From NCBI RefSeq assembly GCF_000367365.1, contig NZ_BARF01000098.1, forward strand, positions 1 to 64,000: a stretch of 64,000 nucleotides of DNA, given 5' to 3'. The stretch comes from Streptomyces prunicolor NBRC 13075 (GTDB lineage: Bacteria; Actinomycetota; Actinomycetes; Streptomycetales; Streptomycetaceae). The translations under genes and the position numbers were made by a program. Below the pieces are notes generated by a model. That model ran no database searches, was not told where the DNA came from, and saw only the letters and a list, made by a program, of their open reading frames with translations. Position 1 is the first letter of the stretch; every line of letters starts with the position of its first letter. Of this stretch, positions 52,357-60,845 are shown piece by piece.

Positions 52357-53286
52357 CTACCGCAGTGCGGGCTCGTCCAGCGTCAACGTGCCTGTGTCCG
52401 CGTCGAGTTCGGCCGCCACGCCGAGGGGTATCGTCAGCGCCCCCTCGCCGTGCCCGAACCCGAACTCCTCCACCACGGGCACACCGAGTCCGCCGAGCCG
52501 GTCGACGAACACGGGGCGCAGTCTCTCGTACGGTCCGCATCCGGCCCAGGAGCCGAGCGCGATCCCGGCGACGCCGTCCAGCCAGCCGCTGCGCAGGAGT
52601 TGGGTCAGCATCCGGTCGACGCGGTACGCGAGTTCGCCGATGTCCTCGATCATCAGCAGCCCGCCGCGCGCACCGGCGGGCGCGTGCGGGGTGCCGAGGT
52701 CGGAGGTGAGCAGGCTCAGACAGCCGCCGAGGGTGACGCCCCGAGCCCGCCCCGGCACCAGTACGCCGCCGGTCGGGGCGGCATGGATGGTCCGCACGGA
52801 CTCCGGGTCGAAGAGGGTCGCCCTCAAGTGCTCCTGCGTGCGGGCGTTCTTGATGAAGTCGGCGCCGGCCGCGGCGGGCCCGTACAGGGTGACCAGGCCC
52901 AGCCGGGCGGCGAACGCCTGGTGCAGCACGGTGGGGTCGCTGAAGCCGACGAACACCTTCGGCCCGGCGGCCCGCATCGCCTCCCAGTCGAGGAGCTCGA
53001 TGATGCGCTGCACGCCGTAGCCGCCGCGGGCGCACAGCACGGCGGCCACGGACGGGTCGCACCAGGCGTTCTGCAGATCGGCCGCGCGGTCGGTTTCCGT
53101 GCCCGCCAGGTAGCCCAACTCGCCGTGCCGGTCCCGCACATGGGGTGCCACGACCGGATCGAGGTCCCAGCCGCGCAGGATGTCGAGGCCCGCCTCCAGC
53201 CGTTCCTCGGCCACCGGCCCGCTGGGCGCGACGACGGCGACGCGGGCGCCGGGGGCGAGTCGGTACGGCCGGACGAGCGCGGTCAC
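52357..53286 (-). CDS. LD-carboxypeptidase (peptidase S66)
   Basis: A 309-residue serine peptidase of the MccF/LdcA family that cleaves amide bonds between L- and D-amino acids, as in murein tetrapeptides. The nucleophile region is FVGFSDPTVLHQAF; the fold is also shown by LAPGARVAVVAPSGPV at the start, CARGGYGVQRIIELLDW, LLMIEDIGELAYRVDRML and VVEEFGFGHGE (the catalytic His). The GTG at 53286 overlaps the TGA of the upstream S9 peptidase gene (GTGA), so it is translationally coupled and is the last gene of the operon. It has no signal peptide, so it acts inside the cell on imported murein peptides. Confidence 0.92.
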   Translation of the reverse strand: MTALVRPYRLAPGARVAVVAPSGPVAEERLEAGLDILRGWDLDPVVAPHVRDRHGELGYLAGTETDRAADLQNAWCDPSVAAVLCARGGYGVQRIIELLDWEAMRAAGPKVFVGFSDPTVLHQAFAARLGLVTLYGPAAAGADFIKNARTQEHLRATLFDPESVRTIHAAPTGGVLVPGRARGVTLGGCLSLLTSDLGTPHAPAGARGGLLMIEDIGELAYRVDRMLTQLLRSGWLDGVAGIALGSWAGCGPYERLRPVFVDRLGGLGVPVVEEFGFGHGEGALTIPLGVAAELDADTGTLTLDEPALR

Positions 53287-55235
53287 TTGGTGAGCTCCAG
53301 GGTCGGGACGCCGGGCGGTTCGATGCCGAAGACCTGGGCGTACAGGGAGAGTTCGGCCTCCAGGGCGCGGATCATGGTGTCGGCGCGGCGGAAGCCGTGG
53401 CCCTCGCCCTCGAACGCGAGGTAGGCGTGCGGGACTTGGCGTCCGCGCATCCGCTCCAGGAAGCGTTCGCACTGGACTGGCGGGCAGATCACGTCGGCCA
53501 GGCCCTGCATCAGCAGGAAGGGCGCGGTGACCCGGTCGGCGTGCTCGACGGGTGAGCGCTCGGCGTACCGGGCGGGCACCTCGGCGAGCGGTCCGACCAG
53601 GGTCTCCAGGTAGCGGGACTCGAAGTCGTGGGTCTCCCCCGAGGCCCAGTTGGCCAGGTCGAGGACGGGATAGATGATGGTGCCGCAGGCGTAGACGTCG
53701 GTCGTGACGAGGGACGCGGCGCTGGTCCAGCCGCCGGCGCTGCCGCCCCTGATCGCGAGCCGGGCGCGGTCGGCGGTGCCCTCGTCGGCGAGGGCGAGCG
53801 CGACGGCGGCGCAGTCCTCGACGTCGACGACACCCCACTGCTCGCGCAGCCGGTTGCGGTACTCGCGGCCGTGCCCGGTCGAGCCGCCGTAGTTGACCTC
53901 GGCGACGCCGATGCCGCGCGAGGTGAAGTAGGCGATCTCCAGGTCGAGGACGAGCGGCGCCCGGCTGGTGGGTCCGCCGTGCGCCCAGATGACGTACGGC
54001 GGCAGTTGGTCGCCCGGCGCGGCCCAACTCGGGTTGTGCGGTGGGTAGATGTGGGCGTGGATATCGCGTCCGGCGGGGCCGTCGAAGGTGCGGATCTGCG
54101 GTTCGGGATAGTGGGCGGGGTCGACGGGGTCGTCGTGGGCGGCGCCGATGACCCGGGCTCTGCCGGTGCGGGTGTCGAGTTCGACGACCTCGTAGGCGCT
54201 GCGCGGGCTGGCTCCGACGCCGACGATCCGCTCGCCGTGCACCGCGAGGGTGGAGGCGAACTCGGTCCAGGGTCCGGCCGCGTCGACGACCTCGCCGGTC
54301 TCCGGGTCCAGGACGCCGAGCAGGGTGGCGCCCCGGCCGTGCACGACGGCGATCGGGCCGCTCTCCAGGGGTGCGAACCAGCGCTGGCCGAGCTTCCACA
54401 GCGGCCCGCCGAACTCCTCCTCGCGGGCGCACAGCGGCTGGTGGTCGCGGTAGAGGTTCCACCAGCCGGTGCGGTCGCTCGCGTACAGCAGCGAGCCGTC
54501 GAACCCCCAGTCGACCTGCGCGATCGACTCCTCGGGCCCACCGGCGACGTTCCGCGGCTCCCCGAACGCGCCGTCGTCGGCCACCTCGGCGAGCATCAAC
54601 TCCGTGCCGTCCCAAGGCATCCGAGGATGATCCCAGCCGAGCCAGGCCGCCTTCCGCCCGTCGGGCGAGATCCGCAGCCCGGACACGAACCGGTGCTGTT
54701 CGCCGGTGAGTTCACGTACGGCGTGCCGGTCCTCGGCGGCGGACCGGTCCAACGGTACGGCGGCCAGGACGCGCCGCACATCACCGGGGCCCTCGCCGGT
54801 GAACTCCTCAAGAACGCACCACACTTCACCCAGGTCCGGGCGCACCTGCGGTTCCGCCCAGCGGAGTCCGCCGCCCACGGGAGAGACCGGCGTCAGAGGC
54901 TCCGGTTCGCTCCCCGGCTGGTAAAGGTAGAGCCGCTGGTCGGTGAAGTTCACGAAGACCACGAGAGGTTGGCCGTTTTGGACCGTTCCAGCCCAGGGCA
55001 GTCCGCCGTACTCCATGACCCGGCTGCGGACGTTCCACGGCGCGGGCAGCACCGGCTCCTCGGTGCCGTCCGCGAGGCGCCGTACCAGGGTGCGGCGGCC
55101 GCCCTCGGTGGGCCGTGGTTCGGTCCACCAGACCTCGTCGCCGACGAAACCGACCCACTCGGGATGTCCGTCATGCGCGGCGGCGAGCGCCGCGTCGATG
55201 GGCGAGGGCCACGAGCCGTACGCCAACGTCCGCAT
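53283..55235 (-). CDS. S9-family prolyl oligopeptidase-like peptidase
   Basis: A 650-residue serine peptidase. An N-terminal beta-propeller (about 1-400, with repeats such as LRISPDGRKAAWLGWDHPRMPWDG and VDWGFDGSLLYASDRTGWWNLY) is followed by the alpha/beta-hydrolase catalytic domain with nucleophile GGSAGGWTSAAS, Asp in GLADVICPP and His in GEGHGFR. It trims short peptides and acts after larger proteases. The ATG at 55235 is used, with GAGGGAAA five bases upstream; GTG at 55247 has no RBS. It lies 15 bases after the M20 gene and overlaps the S66 gene. Confidence 0.92.
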   Translation of the reverse strand: MRTLAYGSWPSPIDAALAAAHDGHPEWVGFVGDEVWWTEPRPTEGGRRTLVRRLADGTEEPVLPAPWNVRSRVMEYGGLPWAGTVQNGQPLVVFVNFTDQRLYLYQPGSEPEPLTPVSPVGGGLRWAEPQVRPDLGEVWCVLEEFTGEGPGDVRRVLAAVPLDRSAAEDRHAVRELTGEQHRFVSGLRISPDGRKAAWLGWDHPRMPWDGTELMLAEVADDGAFGEPRNVAGGPEESIAQVDWGFDGSLLYASDRTGWWNLYRDHQPLCAREEEFGGPLWKLGQRWFAPLESGPIAVVHGRGATLLGVLDPETGEVVDAAGPWTEFASTLAVHGERIVGVGASPRSAYEVVELDTRTGRARVIGAAHDDPVDPAHYPEPQIRTFDGPAGRDIHAHIYPPHNPSWAAPGDQLPPYVIWAHGGPTSRAPLVLDLEIAYFTSRGIGVAEVNYGGSTGHGREYRNRLREQWGVVDVEDCAAVALALADEGTADRARLAIRGGSAGGWTSAASLVTTDVYACGTIIYPVLDLANWASGETHDFESRYLETLVGPLAEVPARYAERSPVEHADRVTAPFLLMQGLADVICPPVQCERFLERMRGRQVPHAYLAFEGEGHGFRRADTMIRALEAELSLYAQVFGIEPPGVPTLELTK

Positions 55236-55250
55236 GCTTTCCCTCACTTG

Positions 55251-56561
55251 CTAGGCGTTCCGCAGGAAGCGGTCGAGGACGTGGACGCCGAAGTGCAGTG
55301 CCTCGACGGGGACACGCTCGTCGACTCCGTGGAACAGCGCCTGGTAGTCGAAGCCCTCGGGGAGCTTCAGTGGTGCGAAGCCGTAGCCGGTGATGCCGAG
55401 GCGTGAGAACTGTTTGGCGTCCGTGCCGCCGGACATGCAGTACGGGACCACATGCCCCTCGGGTGCGAACTCCTCGACGGCGGACCGCATCTGAGCGTAC
55501 GTCAGGGAATCGACCGGCGCCTGGAGGGCCACCTCGCGGTGGTGGAACTCCCAGTCGACGTCCGGTCCGGTGAGCCGGTCCAGGGTGATGCGGAACTCGT
55601 CCTCGCCGCCCGGCAGATAACGTCCGTCGACGTAGGCCACGGCCTCGCCCGGGATCACGTTGACCTTGTAACCGGCGTCCAGCATGGTCGGGTTGGCACT
55701 GTTGCGGACCGTGGGCTCGACGAGCTTGCCCGCCGGGCCGAGCTTGGTCAGGAGCCCGTCGACATCGTCAAGGTCGGCGTCGATGCCGTACAGGGCGGCG
55801 AGTTCGGTGAGGGAGGCACGGACGGTCGGGGTGAGCCGTAGCGGCCATTCGTGCTCGCCGATGCGGGTGATCGCGGCGGCGAGACGGGTGACGGCGTTCT
55901 CGTGGTTGACCTTGGAGCCGTGGCCCGCCCGGCCGCGCGCGGTCAACTTCAGCCAGCCGGTGCCGCGTTCGCCGGCCGCGATGGGGTAGATCTCCCGGCC
56001 ACCGCCGTCATGGAAGGTGAACGCCCCTGATTCGCTGATGCCTTCGGTGCAGCCCTCGAAGAGCCCGGCATGCTGGTCGGCGAGGAATCCGGAGCCGTCC
56101 TCGGCGCTCGCCTCCTCGTCGGCGGTGAACGCGATCACGAGGTCACGGCGGGGCCGTACGCCCAGCCGGGCCCAGGCGCGGACGACGGCGAGGATCATCG
56201 CGTCCATGTTCTTCATGTCGACCGCGCCGCGCCCCCAGACGACGCCGTCGCGGATCTCCCCGGAGAACGGGTGCACGCTCCACTCGTCGGCCTGCGCCGG
56301 TACGACGTCCAGGTGACCGTGCACGAGCAGCGCGTCCGCCGAGGGGTCGGTGCCCTCGATGCGGGCGACGACGTTGGTGCGGCCCTTGGAGCGTTCCAAG
56401 AGGATGGGTTCGAGCCCCGCGCCCGCCAGTTGCCCGGCGGCGTACTCGGCGGCGGGCCGCTCCTGGCAGTCGCCGCCGCCCCGGTTGGTGGTGTCGATGC
56501 GGATGAGGTCGGAGGTGAACGTCACGACGTCGTCCAGCGCCCGCTCGTCGATATCAGCCAT
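55251..56561 (-). CDS. M20-family metallopeptidase
   Basis: A 436-residue zinc peptidase of the ArgE/DapE/CPG2 family. Metal-binding motifs are VHGHLDVVPAQ, WGRGAVDMKNMDAMI, and FTADEEASAEDGSG, with the dimerisation domain following. It hydrolyses dipeptides or N-acyl amino acids in the cytoplasm. The ATG at 56561 has GGAGG six bases upstream and lies inside the end of the M55 gene (8-base overlap), so translation is coupled. It is followed after 15 bases by the S9 peptidase. Confidence 0.92.
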   Translation of the reverse strand: MADIDERALDDVVTFTSDLIRIDTTNRGGGDCQERPAAEYAAGQLAGAGLEPILLERSKGRTNVVARIEGTDPSADALLVHGHLDVVPAQADEWSVHPFSGEIRDGVVWGRGAVDMKNMDAMILAVVRAWARLGVRPRRDLVIAFTADEEASAEDGSGFLADQHAGLFEGCTEGISESGAFTFHDGGGREIYPIAAGERGTGWLKLTARGRAGHGSKVNHENAVTRLAAAITRIGEHEWPLRLTPTVRASLTELAALYGIDADLDDVDGLLTKLGPAGKLVEPTVRNSANPTMLDAGYKVNVIPGEAVAYVDGRYLPGGEDEFRITLDRLTGPDVDWEFHHREVALQAPVDSLTYAQMRSAVEEFAPEGHVVPYCMSGGTDAKQFSRLGITGYGFAPLKLPEGFDYQALFHGVDERVPVEALHFGVHVLDRFLRNA

Positions 56562-57387
56562 ACTGCTCCTCCACCGCGGCCGAAACGATCGTGGTGACCG
56601 CCTTGAAGGTTCGGATCCCCTCGTGCATGGTGTCGCTTGTGTACGCGACCTTCCGCTCCCCGACCCGCCCGACACCCGGCACGACGGTCGCGGCCATCGC
56701 GAGGTGCTCGGCGTCGAATTCCAGGGCGACGGTGAACGGCCCACCCCTGACCGGTTCCTGACGGACCGCCAGCTTCGCCGCCTCCTTCGCCGCCGCGCGG
56801 ATGTCGGCGGCCGTCCTGGCCGGTGTCCGGCACACGGCCGCGTACCGCGACACATGGTCCTTGACGGCCACCTTCAGCGCCTCGGGCGCGTACCCGAGGG
56901 CGTCCTCGCAGGCCACGTCGTCACCCGTGACAAGGACCACCGGTACCCCGTACTCGGCGACGACATGCGCGTTGAGCAGACCCTCGCTCGCGCGGACGTC
57001 GTTCAGCCACACGCCGGTGATCGAGTTCGCGAGGTAGGTGTGGGCGAGGACGCCCTCCATGCCGGCGCCCGCGTGGTAGCCGACGAACGCGATGCCGTCG
57101 ACGTCGCCGTGCTGCACGCCCTCCACCATGGAGAGGGACTTGTGCCGGCCGGTGAGCATCTCGGTGCGCTCGTCGAGCCGCTCCAGCAGCAGGTTGCGCA
57201 TCGTCCAGTGGGCCTCGTTGACGAGCACCTCGTCGGCGCCGCCGTCGTAGAAACCGAGGACGGCCGCGTTCACGTCCGAGGTGAACAGCGAGCGGCACCG
57301 CTCCCACTGCGGTGTCCCCGGCAGCACGTCGGCCGGCCAGGTGACGCCGGTGGCACCCTCCATGTCGGCGCTGATGAGGATCTTCAT
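56554..57387 (-). CDS. M55-family D-aminopeptidase (DppA-like)
   Basis: A 277-residue zinc peptidase of family M55 that releases D-amino acids, chiefly D-Ala, from peptides. The N-terminus ILISADMEGATGVTWPAD contains the metal-binding SxDxEG motif; other ligands lie in LVNEAHWTMRNLLLERL and FVGYHAGAG. It is the first gene of the M55-M20-S9-S66 operon. The ATG at 57387 follows a short purine stretch. The operon layout suggests breakdown of peptides that contain D-amino acids, such as murein fragments (inference). Confidence 0.92.
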   Translation of the reverse strand: MKILISADMEGATGVTWPADVLPGTPQWERCRSLFTSDVNAAVLGFYDGGADEVLVNEAHWTMRNLLLERLDERTEMLTGRHKSLSMVEGVQHGDVDGIAFVGYHAGAGMEGVLAHTYLANSITGVWLNDVRASEGLLNAHVVAEYGVPVVLVTGDDVACEDALGYAPEALKVAVKDHVSRYAAVCRTPARTAADIRAAAKEAAKLAVRQEPVRGGPFTVALEFDAEHLAMAATVVPGVGRVGERKVAYTSDTMHEGIRTFKAVTTIVSAAVEEQYG

Positions 57388-57421
57388 GAAGCGTCACGTT
57401 ACGCGTCCGTGAGGCAACTTC

Positions 57422-58006
57422 CTACGGGGCGGCGCGGGCACGCCGTGGATCACCGAGCGGTCCGGTCGCGCTGATCACGTACTCGTCCGCGCCGAGCGGG
57501 ATGTCGTCCCAGGTGCGGGCATACAGGTCCAGTACGCGCTCGGCCTTGGGCCGGAAGTCCGGGTCGGTGAGGAAGATCCACGAGCGGTGCCGCCAGGGCT
57601 TGAGCGCGTCCTGGTCGAGCCGGCGGCACACGGTGGACCCCGAGAGGAAGGGCGCGATGCCACGCTCGACGGCCTCGCGGGCCGGCTCCGGGCACGACCA
57701 ACGCGACAGCGGCAGGCCGCCCCTGGCGCTCGCGGTCGGTCAGTCCCGGCAGGCCCAGGTCGGCCAACCGGCCCCGCCACGTGCGCACGGTGTCCACGTG
57801 CACTCCCACCTCAACGGCGATCCGCGCGTTGGACCTGCCCCGAGCCGCCCGGAACACGATCTGCGCCCGCACTCTGGCCCCGGTACTCGGTCTTGTGGCC
57901 ACAGGCCGCCTTCTTCAACCGGTGCCGCTGGGCGGCGGTCAGGACTGTCGGGCGCGCGGCAGCAACAGGCAAGGCAGGCAAGCCGATCAGAGGGTACGCC
58001 GACATC
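57422..58006 (-). pseudogene. IS630-family transposase remnant, frameshifted and truncated
   Basis: Three consecutive frame fragments on the minus strand resemble the N-terminal half of an IS630 transposase. From 58006: PTVLTAAQRHRLKKAACGHK; then, in another frame, RAQIVFRAARGRSNARIAVE and VGVHVDTVRTWRGRLADLGL, the helix-turn-helix; then, after a deletion of about 20 codons, LPLSRWSCPEPAREAVERGI ... LKPWRHRSWIFLTD ... YARTWDDIPLGADEYVISA. The text ends just before the first catalytic Asp, so the whole DDE catalytic domain is missing. No terminal inverted repeats were found. The remnant separates the peptidase operon from the ECF41 sigma gene. Confidence 0.8.
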
Positions 58007-58013
58007 AGGCGGC

Positions 58014-58931
58014 TCAGGAGAGTTCGTGTCGAGTTCCGTCGGCGACTGCATGGAGCTTGTCGGGATTGGCCACGTTGTGGATGGTCGAGATGCGGCCTTC
58101 CGGATCGAAGCCGAAGGTCAGCGTGGCGATCACGCGGTCCGGGCCGCGGAAGACCACGCCCGGGCCGCCGTTGATCCAGGTGAGTTCTGCCCGCATCTGC
58201 CCGGGCTCGATGCCCTGGTAGGTCGTGGTGCCGAGCGCGGCGAACCAACGGGCCACGGTCTCCAGGCCGATGACCGGTTTGAGGGCCTGGCGGACCTTGC
58301 CGCCGCCATCGGTCCACAGGGCCACGTCCGGGGAGAGCAACTCCATGAGGGTGTTGATGCCGCCGCCCGCCGTCGCCGCGAAGAAGCGCTCGGCGACGTC
58401 GCGTTGGCGGGCGCGGTCCGCGGTGAAACGGGGCCGACGGGCCTGGACGTGCTCGCGGGCACGGTGCGCGGCCTGCCGGACCGCCGCCTCCGAGCGTTCC
58501 ACCGCCTCCGCGATCTCCGCATAGCTGAAGGCGAAGGCCTCCTTCAGTACGAAGACCGCGCGCTCCAAGGGACTCAGCGTCTCCAGCACAACCAGCAGGG
58601 CCATGGAGACCGAGTCCGTCGTGGCGACGCCGTCAGCTGTGTCCGGGCCGGTGAGGATCGGCTCGGGGAGCCATGGCCCGACGTAGGTCTCGCGCTGGTG
58701 GCGAGTCGAACGAAGCCGCTCCATCGCCAGGTTGGAGACGATCCGGGTCAGGTAGGCCTTGGGGTCGGCGACCTCGGAACGGTCGGCCGCCGACCACTTG
58801 AGCCACGCGTCCTGGACCACGTCCTCGGCGTCGGCGGCGGAGCCGAGGACGCGGTAGGCGACGGAGAAGAGCAGGGTGCGGTACTGCTGGAAGGCAAGCT
58901 GGTCGGGGCCGGCCTGCTGCGGCTGGGTCAC
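58014..58931 (-). CDS. ECF41-type RNA polymerase sigma factor (SigJ-like)
   Basis: A 305-residue extracytoplasmic-function sigma factor with a C-terminal SnoaL-like extension. Region 2 (about 15-80) contains YRVLGSAADAEDVVQDAWLKW and YLTRIVSNLAMERLRS; region 4 (about 110-165) contains LSPLERAVFVLKEAFAFSYAEIAEAVERSEAAVRQAAHRAREH. The C-terminal 120 residues (AERFFAATAGGGINTLMELLSPDVALW) form the domain that regulates activity in the ECF41 group in place of an anti-sigma factor. The GTG at 58931 overlaps the TGA of the upstream FAD oxidoreductase gene (GTGA). ECF41 sigma factors are normally paired with a carboxymuconolactone decarboxylase, oxidoreductase or epimerase (COE); here the partner is the frameshifted gene next to it. 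Confidence 0.92.
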   Translation of the reverse strand: MTQPQQAGPDQLAFQQYRTLLFSVAYRVLGSAADAEDVVQDAWLKWSAADRSEVADPKAYLTRIVSNLAMERLRSTRHQRETYVGPWLPEPILTGPDTADGVATTDSVSMALLVVLETLSPLERAVFVLKEAFAFSYAEIAEAVERSEAAVRQAAHRAREHVQARRPRFTADRARQRDVAERFFAATAGGGINTLMELLSPDVALWTDGGGKVRQALKPVIGLETVARWFAALGTTTYQGIEPGQMRAELTWINGGPGVVFRGPDRVIATLTFGFDPEGRISTIHNVANPDKLHAVADGTRHELS

Positions 58932-60099
58932 TTGGCGCTCCGAATCCGGGTGTAGCGGCCGCCGTGCGGCCAGAACGCGCCCGAGACGGGCATCTTCTTC
59001 ATGCGGGCGAAGGTCGGCCACGGCACGGCGGTGACCGTTTCCTTGTACTGTGCGGCTCGCTTGCCGGTCAGCACGATCCGGCGCGGGCTGTCGTCGGGGT
59101 GGGTGAACTGCACGACGGCGTCGTTCCGACCCAGACTGACAGGTGTGTGGTAGTAGCCGAAGCGGAAGGGCTTGGGCTCCTTGCCGGCCAGCACCCGCAG
59201 GATCGAGAGGGCCGCGTGCACGCCGGTGGGCATACCCCCCTGACAGGTCCCGTGCATCACGCCGTAGCCCCGGCGGATCGCCGCCGCATCGCCCACGGCA
59301 TAGACGTCCGGGTGGGAGACCGAGCGCAGCGCGCTGTCGGTGACCACCCGGCCGCGCTCGTCGACGGTCAGACCCGCGGCGGCCGCCAGCGGCGAGACAC
59401 GGGTGCCGCTGGTCCACAGCACCGCGCCCGCCGGGATGCTGGAGCCGTCAGCACCTTGGCCACCTCGACGCCGCTGCGCACCCGCACGCCGAGCCGGGCG
59501 AGCGCCTCGTCCAAGTAGGCCTTGGCCTTCGGGTGCATGCTCGCGCCCGGCTCCTGCCGACCCAGCAGCACCACCTGGAGCTCCGGGTACCGCTCGGCGA
59601 TCTCCGCGGCGGCCTCGACGCCGGTGAGGCCGCTGCCGCCGACCACGACGGTCCCACCGTCGAGCCGGGTCAGCCGGTCGGCGAGGAGGGCGGCGTCCTG
59701 CGGGCCGTTGAGGGTGTAGGCGTGGTCGTCCACGCCGGGGACGGCAACGGTGTTCGCGATGCCGCCCAGGCCGTAGACCAGGGTGTCGTAGCGCAGGACC
59801 CGGTCGTCGTCGATCCGGACGGTCTTCGTCTCGGCGTCCACGGCGGTGACCCAGCCACGGACGAAGCCGGCGCCGGTGCCGTCCAGCAGCTCCGGGATGT
59901 TCATCTCGGCCGTCTCCTGACCGGTGGCGGTCATGTGCAGTCGGAGCCGCTCGGTGAAGGTGTCGTAGGGGTTGACCAGCGTCACTCGCAGGTCTCCGCG
60001 TTTCCTGGTGCGGGCCGCGAGCTGGATCGCGGCGGAGAGCCCGGCGTAGCCGGCGCCCAGGACCAGGACCTCGTGCTGCTGCGCTGCTGTCGCGTTCAT
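58928..60099 (-). pseudogene. FAD-dependent NAD(P)H oxidoreductase, frameshifted (COE partner)
   Basis: The reading begins at the ATG at 60099: EVLVLGAGYAGLSAAIQLA (FAD-binding GxGxxG) and GGTVVVGGSGLTGVEAAAEIAE (NAD-binding). It runs in one frame to about 59445. The downstream part (GSSIPAGAVLWTSGTRVSPL ... SHPDVYAVGDAAAIRRGYGV ... GYYHTPVSLGRNDAVVQFTHP) is in another frame. Where the frames meet the minus strand reads CTGACGGCTCCAGC; restoring one G (or four bases GACG) would join them. It is either a true frameshift mutation or a sequencing error. Intact, it would be a type II NADH-dehydrogenase-like enzyme of about 390 residues. It overlaps the sigma-factor gene and is preceded by an ECF41-type promoter. 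Confidence 0.85.
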
Positions 60100-60151
60100 C
60101 GCTCTGCTGTCTCTTTCGTCTCGGTCGTTCCCGCTGTGCGGACGACCACCA

Positions 60152-60179
60152 GACGCAAGCTGCCCTTCGGTTCGTGACA
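60152..60179 (-). promoter_or_regulatory. ECF41-type promoter (TGTCACG-N17-CGTC)
   Basis: On the minus strand TGTCACG (60179-60173) is followed by 17 bases and then CGTC (60155-60152). The published ECF41 consensus, recalled from memory, is TGTCACA in the -35 element and CGTC in the -10 element with a spacer near 16. The -10 lies about 53 bases before the start of the oxidoreductase/sigma pair, so autoregulation is likely. Confidence 0.65.
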
Positions 60180-60845
60180 CGGGGTCGATATGACCCGCGT
60201 CGCATCGAGAGCAGAGAGCGTGCGCGGCATCAGCGCTCCGAGCGCCGCGACGCGCTGCATGCAATCATGATCGACTGGCTTCGCACGGGAACTGACGGAA
60301 CAACAGGATCCGCAGGTCAGCGGCAGGGCCTGGCGCTTCCACGCGGCCCGCGAGCACGACCGCGGTCTTCTGGAGCCGACCACTCGGCCCTCCGCCGCAC
60401 ACACGCAGCGGTCGACTCCACGCCCCACCCTGGACTCGCCTCTCACAACGCACGGATCGCGCAAGAACTTGCACATCTTGCGTCCACTTGCGGTCCCGGA
60501 ACGCAAGCCCGCGACTACCGCCGAGTCGCAGACCGAACCCCGCGAGCCCCTCAAGCCTGCCCTGGCACCCGCCAGTTGATCGCTTCACCGGCCCGGAAGG
60601 GGCACCCGAGCCCCCGCCACTCCGGAGTGATGAGTGCTTCTGGTGAAAATTGCGCTGTTCAAGTTGTAGACCCGCCCACCCAGCTCTGCAATATTTCGAT
60701 GAAAGAACGCAAATTCCTGCCTCACACTCTGTGCTGATCACTCGTCACCGATCACCCGCACCTTTCTGCTCCTGCACCACTCCGCCAGGAACGAGCCGCC
60801 CTCGCCGCCCCACCGGCGCGCGAGCCTCCGCAGGAAGTGACCCGT
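60180..60845. other. Long intergenic region with palindromes and AT-rich patch
   Basis: No gene is supported in this 660-base stretch; the open frames on both strands lack RBS, conserved-looking composition and codon bias. It holds the upstream region of the secreted protein gene at 60846. Notable sites: GCAAG-AA-CTTGC at 60461-60472; CTTGCG with CGCAAG at 60487-60492 and 60502-60507; and an AT-richer patch at about 60630-60735 with a TTTC-GAT-GAAA palindrome. These may be operators of the glycan-related gene downstream. Confidence 0.5.

Noticed and set aside
60174..60737. 187-codon plus-strand frame between the oxidoreductase and discoidin genes
   Set aside because: No RBS, His/Arg/Pro-rich shadow-like composition, and overlaps the ECF41-type promoter and palindromes.
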